64,000 nucleotides of DNA from Rhizobiaceae bacterium (lineage in GTDB: Bacteria > Pseudomonadota > Alphaproteobacteria > Rhizobiales > Rhizobiaceae). Shown piece after piece: positions 54,924 through 63,371 of the stretch (positions within the stretch are counted from its first letter, which is position 1; every line of letters begins with the position of its first letter). The stretch covers positions 229,623-293,622 of the forward strand of contig JAEPNK010000001.1 in NCBI GenBank assembly GCA_017643495.1, written 5' to 3'. The position numbers and the translations under genes were made by a program. The notes beneath the pieces are model-generated. The model did not search any database and had not been told where the DNA came from. It saw only the letters and a list, made by a program, of their open reading frames with translations.

Positions 54924-55667
54924 ATGTTGTTCCGGTCTGTTCTTTTTACCGTACTGTTCAATCTGGGCACCTTCGTTATGCTCATATTCTGGACTCCGGT
55001 ATTTTTCCTGATGTCACGCGCAAACGGCTGGAAAGTGGTTCGCGTCTGGGCACTTTATTCGCTCTGGCTGCAAAACTGGCTTATTGGCACAAAGTTCGAT
55101 TTTCGCGGCCTGGAACATCTCAAACATGAAGACGGACTGATCGTTGCAGCCAAACACCAGTCGACCTGGGAAACCTATGCAATGCTGCTTTTTCTCAAGG
55201 ACCCGAGTTATGTCCTGAAGCACGAACTGATCCTACTGCCGTTTTTTGGCTGGTTTGCAATGAAAATGCGAATGATAGCAGTCAAGAGGGGACAGCGCGG
55301 CAAGGCGCTGAAATCAATGGCAAGCCAGGCTCGCGAGCAATGTGCCATCGGCAGACAGATTATCATATATCCGGAAGGAACCCGAAAGTCCGTCGACGCA
55401 CCGGCAGATTACCGCTACGGCATCGTTCACATGTATCAGGAGATCGGTTCTCCGGTTATTCCAATGGCACTCAATTCCGGGCTGTTCTGGCCAAGACGCG
55501 GCTTGCGCCTTTACCCCGGAACCTGTGTGCTGGAGTTCCTTCCTGTGATCCAGCCCGGGCTCGAGCCGGAAGTATTTGCCGAAAATCTCCACAATGTCAT
55601 CGAGGAAAAAACCGCAGAGCTGGTTTCCGAAGCCCGAAACGACCCGGAATATTCCGCATCGCAATAG
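54924..55667 (+). CDS. plsC: 1-acyl-sn-glycerol-3-phosphate acyltransferase (PlsC family)
   Basis: A 247-residue membrane acyltransferase. The catalytic motif HQSTWE (His78) is an H-x4-E variant of the usual H-x4-D. Motif III IIIYPEGTRKS and motif IV VIPMALNSG are clear. It acylates lysophosphatidic acid in phospholipid synthesis. ATG 54924 is preferred to the TTG just before it. It is a third gene of the ftsE-ftsX operon, as in related genomes. Confidence 0.9.
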   Translation: MLFRSVLFTVLFNLGTFVMLIFWTPVFFLMSRANGWKVVRVWALYSLWLQNWLIGTKFDFRGLEHLKHEDGLIVAAKHQSTWETYAMLLFLKDPSYVLKHELILLPFFGWFAMKMRMIAVKRGQRGKALKSMASQAREQCAIGRQIIIYPEGTRKSVDAPADYRYGIVHMYQEIGSPVIPMALNSGLFWPRRGLRLYPGTCVLEFLPVIQPGLEPEVFAENLHNVIEEKTAELVSEARNDPEYSASQ

Positions 55668-55673
55668 GCGTAT

Positions 55674-56210
55674 TCAGATAGTTGTGGTCAGGGCTATCAA
55701 CCTGTTGTGTACATGTTCCAGTCCGGCGTCATGAATGCCTTCCCGGCGCAAGGCCTCGACAGTGCTGGTCACATAATCCCGGTTATGACCGGAACGCCCC
55801 TTTGACAAACTCACAATCTGTGCCTGGTCGTCACTGTCCAGACCCTTTGCATATTGTACGTGTTTTCTGTCCGCGCGGTATACGAGTGCATCAACAGTTC
55901 TTCCCAGGTCCGGAATGAAAACCTTGCGCCAGCATTCCAGATAGACATCGGTTACAAGTTCGCGCCCGCGCAAATAGTCTATGATTTCGGTTCTCTGGTC
56001 TCCGGGTGCTTTCATGACGACGCCGGCACATGCTCCTCCCCGGTCGAGACCAAGCACAAGGCCCGGCTTGTCGCGGGTTCCCCGGTGTACCCATGAATGG
56101 ATGCAAAGGGAACGATGCAAACCGTACAGCGTTCCCCTTCTACGCTCCAGAACTTCAAACCCGGGGTTCCAGATCAAAGAACCATAGCCAAAAACCCAAA
56201 AATCGCTCAT
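55674..56210 (-). CDS. ChaC-family glutathione-specific gamma-glutamylcyclotransferase
   Basis: A 178-residue enzyme with the cyclotransferase entry VFGYGSLIWNPGFE (6-19) and GLHRSLCIHSWVHRGT. The YGSL loop binds the gamma-glutamyl group. Family members split glutathione into 5-oxoproline and Cys-Gly. ATG 56210 is chosen because the domain starts two residues later; longer frames add a low-complexity segment. It is convergent with plsC and divergent from the DUF2125 gene. Confidence 0.93.
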   Translation of the reverse strand: MSDFWVFGYGSLIWNPGFEVLERRRGTLYGLHRSLCIHSWVHRGTRDKPGLVLGLDRGGACAGVVMKAPGDQRTEIIDYLRGRELVTDVYLECWRKVFIPDLGRTVDALVYRADRKHVQYAKGLDSDDQAQIVSLSKGRSGHNRDYVTSTVEALRREGIHDAGLEHVHNRLIALTTTI

Positions 56211-56276
56211 ATAACCATCAACTCTATTGCTTACCGGGCCTGAATAGTCGGGTTGATATTCAAAGGCAAAACACAA

Positions 56277-57254
56277 ATGCGGATTTTTCTTTTCATCGCC
56301 TTTATTCTTTTGCTTGTTGCCGGCTGGTTTGCCGGTTGGTTTTTCGTTGCAGGTCAGGTGGAAACTGTCATTGATGATGTCAAGCGCAAGTTGGCCGACA
56401 ATCATCAGACACTTGATTGCTCCAATCAGCAAATTACCGGCTTTCCGTTTCGCATCTCATTGAATTGCGACAGCCTGGTTTACGCAGATTCTGAAAACGG
56501 AGTGTCTCTTTCCACCGGCCGCCTGCGTTCCGCGGCACAGGCCTACCAACCCAACAGGGCAGTCGCGGAAATAGAAGCTCCGGCAAATTTGACCTTGCCG
56601 GGCAATCAGCGGTTTCAAACACGGTGGTCTAGCATGCGAACAAGCATGACAGCAGGCCTCACCGGACCAACACGCATTTCCCTGAGCGGTAAGGATCTTG
56701 CGATCAGCCCTGCCCCTGAAAACCCTCAACTTGCGACCAGCCACATTGACGGTTTCCAGTTTCATGGACGTAGAAACGGGGACAATGCTGTCGATCTGGC
56801 AATCAACATTGACAACGCCAAGACAGAAACCGGCCCGTGGCCTGACTATGACCTTTTGCTGGACATGCGTATGGAGGACATTTACGCCGACCTCCTTCAG
56901 CGTACTGATTTGATCGAAATCGCCCGGCAAAAGGGGCTCAAAGGCGAAATCCACAATCTGCATTATTCTGCCCTCGAAGGAGGTAGTGCAACAATATCGG
57001 GGCCCATGAACATTGATACCCAGGGTCGATTGTCGGGAAAATTTCAGGTTACTGTTTCACAGCTACCCGCATTGCTGGATGCACTGGCGCTCACTTTCCC
57101 CGACAAACAGGAAGACATTGACAAGGCATCCGGTGTTCTGGATGCCCTTGCAGGACAGGGCAAGAATGCTGAATTCAAACTGCCTGTCGTTGTAAAAAAC
57201 GGAACCGTGATTATCGGATTGTTTCCCGTAGGCGAAATACCTCCGCTCTACTAA
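56277..57254 (+). CDS. DUF2125 family periplasmic protein
   Basis: A 325-residue protein with an N-terminal membrane anchor (about 3-25) and a beta-rich periplasmic body. It contains the DUF2125 pattern QQITGFPFRISLNCDSL near residue 55 and SGKFQVTVSQLPALLDAL and LPVVVKNGTVIIGLFPVGEIPPLY at the end. The family is restricted to alphaproteobacteria and of unknown function; its fold resembles AsmA-type lipid-handling proteins. ATG 56277 has AAAGG upstream. Confidence 0.9.
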   Translation: MRIFLFIAFILLLVAGWFAGWFFVAGQVETVIDDVKRKLADNHQTLDCSNQQITGFPFRISLNCDSLVYADSENGVSLSTGRLRSAAQAYQPNRAVAEIEAPANLTLPGNQRFQTRWSSMRTSMTAGLTGPTRISLSGKDLAISPAPENPQLATSHIDGFQFHGRRNGDNAVDLAINIDNAKTETGPWPDYDLLLDMRMEDIYADLLQRTDLIEIARQKGLKGEIHNLHYSALEGGSATISGPMNIDTQGRLSGKFQVTVSQLPALLDALALTFPDKQEDIDKASGVLDALAGQGKNAEFKLPVVVKNGTVIIGLFPVGEIPPLY

Positions 57255-57316
57255 TAAGCGGTGTGATCAGCCCCAAAACCAATGGCGTTTTCTGCACAGA
57301 TTTGAACAATCTAATT

Positions 57317-57331
57317 TTAATCGCATTTTAG
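57317..57331. promoter_or_regulatory. near-match to a CtrA box
   Basis: TTAA-TCGCATT-TTAG (57317-57331) is one base off the TTAA-N7-TTAA pattern. It lies 88-102 bases upstream of the unknown gene at 57419, in an AT-rich gap. Confidence 0.25.
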
Positions 57332-57418
57332 AAAAATGCCGTTGCTGGCCATGACCTTATTTTAGCATGCACTGGTTATATAAGCCGCTGCACAAGTTAG
57401 TAGCAAAGGATATAATCA

Positions 57419-57868
57419 ATGCTTTCGTCCCTTAACCCATTTGCAGGGTCACCGCCCCCACAAAACTCAAGGTCCTCAAATTCGCAATCTTCTGACTCTG
57501 ACCAACAATCCCAGGCGTCACAATCGTCAGGACAAACAGGCCAAAGTGGTGTGAACGGATCATCATCCACACCTTCCAACCAGCCCGTATCCGGCGCCGC
57601 TCAATCCCAGACAACCAATCATTCCTACAGGTCTGAGGAAACGCCGACCGGCAACAGCCGTTTTGGACTGTCCGGATCACAAGATGCCCCGGAAGATTCA
57701 CTGGCCTATGATCGCAGTGTTGCAGAAAAGGCTTTGTCAGATCTCGCATTAAGCTCATTGTTCGATTCTGATCATGGCTCCAGCAAAATCCTTGATCTCT
57801 TTGCTGGCAATCCTGAAGCCCCCGTTTCTGACAAGGCAGCAGCCGAAGAAGCGTACGGCGAGTTCTGA
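57419..57868 (+). CDS. hypothetical Ser/Gln-rich protein, NPF N-terminus
   Basis: I do not recognise this 149-residue protein. It begins MLSSLNPFAGSPPPQN, then residues 15-85 are strongly Ser/Gln/Asn/Gly-rich and disordered. The C-terminal part (about 90-149) has an acidic helical region EDSLAYDRSVAEKALSDLAL and repeats an LFAGNPEAP segment near residue 128 that echoes the start. There is no signal peptide or membrane segment. AAAGGA eight bases upstream supports ATG 57419. It stands between the DUF2125 gene and a terminator. It shares a low-complexity N-terminus with the protein at 560-1129 but no clear alignment. Confidence 0.75.
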   Translation: MLSSLNPFAGSPPPQNSRSSNSQSSDSDQQSQASQSSGQTGQSGVNGSSSTPSNQPVSGAAQSQTTNHSYRSEETPTGNSRFGLSGSQDAPEDSLAYDRSVAEKALSDLALSSLFDSDHGSSKILDLFAGNPEAPVSDKAAAEEAYGEF

Positions 57869-57898
57869 AACTTGTTGCCATTACACCATATGGGTAGG

Positions 57899-57939
57899 AA
57901 AAACTGATGGCCGCGGGGAACTTGGTTCCTGCGGCCATT
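57899..57939 (-). terminator. rho-independent terminator of the CDF gene (possibly bidirectional)
   Basis: ATGGCCGC...GGAAC (57908-57922) pairs with GTTCC...GCGGCCAT (57926-57939) with one bulge. Read on the minus strand it is followed by CAG and a run of six T (57899-57904). On the plus strand only TGCTTTC follows, so it may also weakly terminate the gene at 57419. Confidence 0.75.
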
Positions 57940-57989
57940 GCTTTCTCAGAGATACCGGAAAATACGATGGCCCTGAGACACGTCCTGTT

Positions 57990-58688
57990 TCAGTGCTCAT
58001 GCGAATGAGTTGACAGCGCACCGAGGTCTTCTCCGGTTTTGTATTCTTCCCAGGCCTGAACAAGTATGAGTTGAGCCGACCTTAGGAAAAGTCCGGCCAT
58101 GATTACGGCAACAATCAGGTCTGGCCATGCCGACACGGTTACCCAGACAGCAACACTGGCAAGCATGACTGCTACATTGCCGATCGCATCGTTGCGGGAA
58201 CAGAGCCAAACCGAACGCACATTTGCATCCCCGTCCTTGTAGCGCATCAGCAACAGGACACTTGCAAGGTTTGCTGCAAGAGCGAGAAATCCAATCGCCC
58301 CCATGATTTGCGCACTCGGCAAGCCCAGAATGAATATCTGGTATATGGTCGACCCGAATACCCATAATCCCATCGCCAGAAGGCTTACGCCTTTCAACAA
58401 TGCTGCAATCGCACGCACTTTCAGTTGCATTCCTATCACGGCAAGGCTGAGGCCGTAGGTCAGGGCATCTCCCAGAAAATCCAGAGCATCGGCCTGCAAT
58501 GCCTGGGAGCCTGCCAGTTTGCCCGCCGACAATTCCACGGCAAACATGCCTGCATTTATTATGATCACAATCCACAATATGCGCCTGTAAACGGGATCAA
58601 CCCCGTCAAATGTAGGGTTTCCGGAGCAGCCGCAAGCACTCCCCTCATCTACATCTGTTGCACTCTTCAGTTTGATTTTCTCAGTCAT
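57990..58688 (-). CDS. cation diffusion facilitator family metal transporter
   Basis: A 232-residue inner-membrane exporter with about five to six helices. The first metal site is in ADALDFLGDALTYGLS and the second in SRNDAIGNVAVM, matching the CDF/cation-efflux pattern. An N-terminal Cys-Gly-Cys-Ser motif (after MTEKIKLKSATDVDEGSA) and a C-terminal THSHEH may bind metal. The metal is unknown, probably Zn, Cd, Co or Ni. ATG 58688 is preferred, with AAAGG upstream. Divergent from a MerR-type regulator. Confidence 0.9.
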   Translation of the reverse strand: MTEKIKLKSATDVDEGSACGCSGNPTFDGVDPVYRRILWIVIIINAGMFAVELSAGKLAGSQALQADALDFLGDALTYGLSLAVIGMQLKVRAIAALLKGVSLLAMGLWVFGSTIYQIFILGLPSAQIMGAIGFLALAANLASVLLLMRYKDGDANVRSVWLCSRNDAIGNVAVMLASVAVWVTVSAWPDLIVAVIMAGLFLRSAQLILVQAWEEYKTGEDLGALSTHSHEH

Positions 58689-58716
58689 GGGCCTTTCCTT
58701 TTTCCAGACTGATGCA

Positions 58717-58747
58717 TACATAATCCCTCTAGCGGCTAGAGGTTCAA
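58717..58747 (-). promoter_or_regulatory. MerR-type promoter/operator of the CDF gene
   Basis: Read on the minus strand, TTGAAC (-35, 58747-58742) and TATGTA (-10, 58722-58717) are 19 bases apart, the long spacing of MerR-activated promoters. A perfect dyad CCTCTAG-CGG-CTAGAGG (58726-58742) occupies the spacer. The regulator gene starts at 58761 on the other strand. Confidence 0.85.
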
Positions 58748-58760
58748 GAGGTATGTTCTA

Positions 58761-59171
58761 ATGTTCTCAATAGGTGATCTTTCCCGAAGAACGGGCGTGA
58801 AAGTACCCACCATCCGGTATTATGAGCAGATGGGCCTGATAAGCGCACCATTGCGATCGGAAGGTAATCAGCGGCGATATGACAGCCACGGACTCCAGCG
58901 CCTTTCGTTCATTCGGCACTCCCGTGAGCTCGGATTTTCAATTGATGACATTCGTGCGCTGATTGCACTAAACCAGCATCCTCAAACACCGTGTGGAGAT
59001 GCCCATGAAATTGCCATTCGCCATTTGAAGGATGTCCGCTCCAGGATTTCCCGCCTGAGACGGTTGGAGCAAGAACTTAAACGGCTTAGCCAGTGCGATG
59101 CGGATACGGTTGAAGACTGTGCGATACTGGAATCGCTAGCAGATCATGGCCTCTGCTCAAACGAGCACTGA
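58761..59171 (+). CDS. MerR-family heavy-metal regulator (ZntR/CadR-like)
   Basis: A 136-residue MerR regulator. The HTH MFSIGDLSRRTGVKVPTIRYYEQMGLI is followed by the dimer helix. Cysteines at 78 (QTPCGDAHE), 112, 120 and 132 fit the metal-site layout of ZntR/CadR/PbrR proteins. It probably senses Zn, Cd or Pb and activates the divergent CDF exporter by untwisting the 19-base spacer at 58717-58747. Confidence 0.92.
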   Translation: MFSIGDLSRRTGVKVPTIRYYEQMGLISAPLRSEGNQRRYDSHGLQRLSFIRHSRELGFSIDDIRALIALNQHPQTPCGDAHEIAIRHLKDVRSRISRLRRLEQELKRLSQCDADTVEDCAILESLADHGLCSNEH

Positions 59172-59214
59172 ATGAACTTGATAATGTACTGGCGCACGCC
59201 TTGAAGACGGAGCC

Positions 59215-61374
59215 TTATTCCGCCGCGTAATTCCGGCCCCGGAATTTCTCCCGGATGTGACCAATCAGGCTTCCAGCCGATTTCAGGATATTTGTTCCCG
59301 GGCCATAAATCTCGGTTACACCTGCTGCCTTCAGAAACTCGTAATCCTGGGCCGGAATCACTCCACCGCAAATTACGATCTTGTCGGCAGCATTCCTCTT
59401 TGCAAGTTCCTCCAGCAACATGGGAGCAAGCGTTCGGTGACCTGCCGCATGGGATGAAATTCCGACAACATCAACATCTTCCGCAACTGCCATGTCTGCG
59501 GCTTCCTCAGGTGTCTGGAACAGCGGGCCGACCACCACATCAAACCCCATGTCCTCAAATGCCGTTGCAATCACCTTGGCACCACGATCATGTCCGTCCT
59601 GGCCCATTTTCACAACCATGATCCGCGGCTTGCGCCCAAGACTGCCTTCCATCTCGGAAATGTCCCGCTTAACGGCCTCATAGGTTTCATCGCCCTCAAA
59701 TCCTGAGCCATATATGTTCGATACGGTTTTCACCTCTGCCTCATGCCGACCCCATGCTTGCTCCATGGCAGCAGAAATCTCGCCCACTGTTGCGCGACAA
59801 CGGGCGGCCTCGACGGCAAGTTCAAGAATATTGCCCTTTCCGCTTTTTGCGCCCTGTGTCAGGGCATCCAGCGCCGCATCACATGACTTCTGGTCCCTGG
59901 TTTTTCTTACTCGTAGCAACCGGTTGACTTGCGCTTCACGTACCTTGTCATTGTCAATCTCCAGAATGTCTACCTGATCCTGCACATCCAGCCGGTACTT
60001 GTTGACCCCAACGATGACTTCCTCCCCCCTGTCAATCCGTGCCTGTTTGGCGGCCGATGATTCCTCTATGCGGGCCTTGGGAAGACCGGCTTCAACCGCC
60101 TTTGTCATGCCTCCGGCATTCTCCACTTCCTCGATCAGCTTCCATGCCTCATCAATCAGGTTCTGCGTCAGGCTTTCGACATAATAGGATCCTGCAAGCG
60201 GATCCACGACATTGGTAACGCCCGTTTCATGCTGAAGAATAAGCTGTGTGTTTCGCGCAATACGGGCTGACGTGACAGTTGGCAACGCAATCGCTTCGTC
60301 AAACGAATTGGTGTGCAGTGATTGGGTTCCGCCCAGAACAGCGGACATGGCTTCAAATGCAGTTCTGACAACGTTGTTGTAGGGGTCCTGTTCCTGCAGC
60401 GATACACCGGAAGTCTGGCAATGGGTGCGAAGCATCAGGCTCTTCGGGTTTTTCGGATTGAATTCCGACATCATTCGCGACCACAGAACCCGGGCAGCAC
60501 GCAGCTTCGCCGCTTCCATGAAGAAATTCATGCCAATGCAGAAGAAGAACGAGAGCCTTCCGGCGAAAGCATCAACATCCAGGCCTTTCGAAATGGCCGC
60601 ACGAACATATTCACGCCCGTCCGCCAGCGTATAAGCAAGTTCCTGAACGAGGTTCGCTCCGGCCTCCTGCATGTGATAGCCGGAAATCGAAATGGAGTTG
60701 AACCGGGGCATTTCCTTCGAGGTGTACTCGATAATGTCTGCCACAATCCGCATGGAAGGTTCCGGCGGGTAAATGTAGGTATTGCGAACCATGAACTCTT
60801 TCAGGATATCGTTCTGAATGGTTCCCGACAGCTGCTTTCGATCGACCCCCTGTTCCTCACCGGCAACGATAAAGGAAGCAAGCACGGGAATAACTGCACC
60901 ATTCATCGTCATGGAAACAGACATCTCGTCCAGCGGGATTCCGTCAAAAAGGATCTTCATGTCCTCCACGGAATCAATCGCCACACCAGCCTTTCCGACA
61001 TCGCCAATGACGCGCGGATGGTCTGAATCATAACCACGGTGGGTCGCCAGATCGAACGCAACAGAGAGCCCCTTCTGCCCCCCCTCAAGGTTTTTGCGGT
61101 AGAATGCGTTTGATTCCTCCGCCGTGGAAAACCCCGCATACTGGCGGATGGTCCAGGGCCGGCCTGCATACATCGTGGCCTTGGGACCACGCAAAAACGG
61201 CTCGAAACCGGGCAGGCTGTCTATATTCTCCAGTCCTTCAAGATCATCACGGGTATATAGCGGTTTGACATCGATGCCTTCCGGTGTCTGCCAGATCAGA
61301 TCTTCAGGATTGCCGCCCTTCATCTCCCTGGATGCAAGGTCCAGCCAGTCACGGTTCATTGGCTTTTTCGTCAT
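59215..61374 (-). CDS. mcm: methylmalonyl-CoA mutase
   Basis: A 719-residue adenosylcobalamin enzyme that converts methylmalonyl-CoA to succinyl-CoA. The TIM barrel holds [19 protein letters not shown] and [18 protein letters not shown], and the C-terminal B12 domain has [15 protein letters not shown] with the lower-ligand His. Both catalytic and cobalamin domains are on one chain. ATG 61374 is chosen for GGAGG seven bases upstream. It follows the Y-family polymerase gene on the same strand, with a DUF4174 gene on the opposite strand between them. No meaB chaperone gene is in view. Confidence 0.96.
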   Translation of the reverse strand: MTKKPMNRDWLDLASREMKGGNPEDLIWQTPEGIDVKPLYTRDDLEGLENIDSLPGFEPFLRGPKATMYAGRPWTIRQYAGFSTAEESNAFYRKNLEGGQKGLSVAFDLATHRGYDSDHPRVIGDVGKAGVAIDSVEDMKILFDGIPLDEMSVSMTMNGAVIPVLASFIVAGEEQGVDRKQLSGTIQNDILKEFMVRNTYIYPPEPSMRIVADIIEYTSKEMPRFNSISISGYHMQEAGANLVQELAYTLADGREYVRAAISKGLDVDAFAGRLSFFFCIGMNFFMEAAKLRAARVLWSRMMSEFNPKNPKSLMLRTHCQTSGVSLQEQDPYNNVVRTAFEAMSAVLGGTQSLHTNSFDEAIALPTVTSARIARNTQLILQHETGVTNVVDPLAGSYYVESLTQNLIDEAWKLIEEVENAGGMTKAVEAGLPKARIEESSAAKQARIDRGEEVIVGVNKYRLDVQDQVDILEIDNDKVREAQVNRLLRVRKTRDQKSCDAALDALTQGAKSGKGNILELAVEAARCRATVGEISAAMEQAWGRHEAEVKTVSNIYGSGFEGDETYEAVKRDISEMEGSLGRKPRIMVVKMGQDGHDRGAKVIATAFEDMGFDVVVGPLFQTPEEAADMAVAEDVDVVGISSHAAGHRTLAPMLLEELAKRNAADKIVICGGVIPAQDYEFLKAAGVTEIYGPGTNILKSAGSLIGHIREKFRGRNYAAE

Positions 61375-61508
61375 CTTGGTCCTCCGGTAATGCCGACAGA
61401 AAAACCCGAAGCTTTTCTGCTGTCCTGCCTGTTTGGATCGTCTTCCAAACGGAACCATTTGCGGCTTTATCAGTTCCTCTTGGGTACTATAACAATCGAC
61501 GGAACATT

Positions 61509-61913
61509 ATGAAAACTGTCCTGCTGCTCATATCATCCTTATCAATGTGCATTTTTGCTTTTGCCCACCAGGCAAGCTTTGCCCAGGACATTTCCGCATA
61601 CAAGGGCGAGAAAAGACCCCTTATCGTCTTCACCAGCCGTGACACCCATCGCAAATATTCCAAACAGATCAAAATTCTGGAAGGAGCGAGGCCAGCACTT
61701 GAGGAGCGTGATGTTGCCGTGCTGGTCGATACGGAGAAAACACCGGCAAGCACCTTGAGACTGGAGTTTTTGCCCGGAGAATTCATGGTTGTTCTCGTCG
61801 GCAAGGACGGAGAAGTAAAATTGAAAAGTACCGAACCCGTCTCAATTGATGAACTGGTCGAAACCATAGACCGGATGCCGATGCGACAGCAGGAAATGCA
61901 GAAGGACGGTTAA
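61509..61913 (+). CDS. DUF4174 family secreted protein
   Basis: A 134-residue protein with a signal peptide (1-26, ending FAQ) and a thioredoxin-like DUF4174 domain: ISAYKGEKRPLIVFTSRD, LEERDVAVLVDTEK, EFMVVLVGKDGEVKLKS and a C-terminal IDRMPMRQQEM. The family lacks the CxxC pair. Its role is unknown. It lies on the plus strand between mcm and the polymerase gene, opposite to both. Confidence 0.88.
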   Translation: MKTVLLLISSLSMCIFAFAHQASFAQDISAYKGEKRPLIVFTSRDTHRKYSKQIKILEGARPALEERDVAVLVDTEKTPASTLRLEFLPGEFMVVLVGKDGEVKLKSTEPVSIDELVETIDRMPMRQQEMQKDG

Positions 61914-61993
61914 AACACCTTACCCCGGCGCTTGTCAGGGCTTTTGCAGCAGTGATTTCAATCCGGCTGGTACGCCCTCCTCCTTCGAACAAC

Positions 61994-63304
61994 TCAGTCC
62001 CTGAATTCTTCCTTCCCGGGAATGCGGCCGAAAGCAATTTTCGCCCCCGTGAATTTCGTGATCTCACGGGGACGCTCGCCATAAATCACGGTGTCCTGAC
62101 CGAATTTCTGGTTAAGCTCATCAACCATTGAACAAAGCTTCTCGCGAAGATTGCTCACCCCGGAAGTTTCCCTTGTTTCAAACAGGTCTGCCGTATGGCT
62201 GGCCCGGTCCGTCAGCCTGCCAAGCATTACTCCGACCGATAACGGTTTCTCCAGGCAGAGACGTTCCCACAAATGCGAAAAATGCTTGAGAAGCTCAAAA
62301 CTGTCCTGTGTGGCTCTGATCGTGACGGAACACGCACGCTTGCCAAGCCGGTCGCACTTTCCGGAAACATGAATGCTGGTTGCGAAATGGCCTCCACGCC
62401 GCAGGCGTGTTGCAGCCTTGATCAGGAGGCGGCGCGCAACGAGCCTTGCTCCTTCCGGGTTACGGTTGGCACTTGAAAGAATTTGACCATGCCCCAGCGA
62501 ATGCGAGTGTGTTTCCGGGTCAGGAATGTCATGCCCTTGCAGAGCCAGAAGAAATCGCTCACCAGTGACACTGTTCCAGAGTTTACGCGCATGTTTCGGC
62601 TGCAATGCATAGAGTTGGGGGATTGTGCTGATTCCTGCACTGATCAGTCGCTTCTCCATGCGGTTGCCGATTCCCGGCAAGGCGCCAAGCGGGAAACCGG
62701 AAAGCTTGTCGGGCATCACTTCCGGCGTAAGCCAGTCAAAGCCATCCGGTTTTTTCATCTCGCCAGCCATCTTGGCAAGAAGTTTGCTGGACCCCAGACC
62801 AATCGAGCAACGCATGGCTGGCCCGACACGTTTCAGGATACTGCGGCGCATTGATTCGCCAAGCACTTTTGCTGTTTCAAATTCACGGGCAGAGCCAAGT
62901 AATTGTATGGCAAACTCGTCGACAGAATGTGCTTTCTGAATCGGGTGAACACGCTCGATTGCCTCGATTATCCGGTGGTGATAGTCAACATAAAGATCAT
63001 GTTGCGCTTCACGAAACTCGATATCGGGACAAAGCTCTCGCGCCTCTGCCCGCCGTGTCCCGACCCCGATACCAAAGCGTTTTGCTTCATAACTTGCCGC
63101 AATGCATGCAGCACCCGGTTTGTCCACGGTAACGATACCAACCGGCCTTCCCCGCAGGCGAGGCTCTTCCTGCTGCGCCACAGAGGCGAAATAGGAATTC
63201 ATGTCGAGAAAAAGATAATTGACCCGGATTCGCGAAAGATCGGGTTCCGGCACCAATTCGGCACCCGAAAATTCACTCTCAAAATTCAGCCGTGCCTGTT
63301 TCAT
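61994..63304 (-). CDS. Y-family DNA polymerase (DinB-like)
   Basis: A 436-residue translesion polymerase. The palm carries both acidic motifs, LFLDMNSYFASVAQQEEP and HSVDEFAI, so catalysis is intact, unlike ImuB. A helix-hairpin-helix GALPGIGNRMEKRLISAG and a little-finger domain follow. It resembles the DinB/Pol IV group; the C-terminus IAFGRIPGKEE replaces the usual clamp-binding motif. ATG 63304 is chosen for AAAGGA upstream. It follows pccA by 67 bases, in the pccA-mcm region. Confidence 0.88.
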   Translation of the reverse strand: MKQARLNFESEFSGAELVPEPDLSRIRVNYLFLDMNSYFASVAQQEEPRLRGRPVGIVTVDKPGAACIAASYEAKRFGIGVGTRRAEARELCPDIEFREAQHDLYVDYHHRIIEAIERVHPIQKAHSVDEFAIQLLGSAREFETAKVLGESMRRSILKRVGPAMRCSIGLGSSKLLAKMAGEMKKPDGFDWLTPEVMPDKLSGFPLGALPGIGNRMEKRLISAGISTIPQLYALQPKHARKLWNSVTGERFLLALQGHDIPDPETHSHSLGHGQILSSANRNPEGARLVARRLLIKAATRLRRGGHFATSIHVSGKCDRLGKRACSVTIRATQDSFELLKHFSHLWERLCLEKPLSVGVMLGRLTDRASHTADLFETRETSGVSNLREKLCSMVDELNQKFGQDTVIYGERPREITKFTGAKIAFGRIPGKEEFRD

Positions 63305-63371
63305 GCCCTTGCATCCTTTCAGATACATAAGAACAAAACAGGAACATTATTTCAAGGAATAAATTCTTAGC

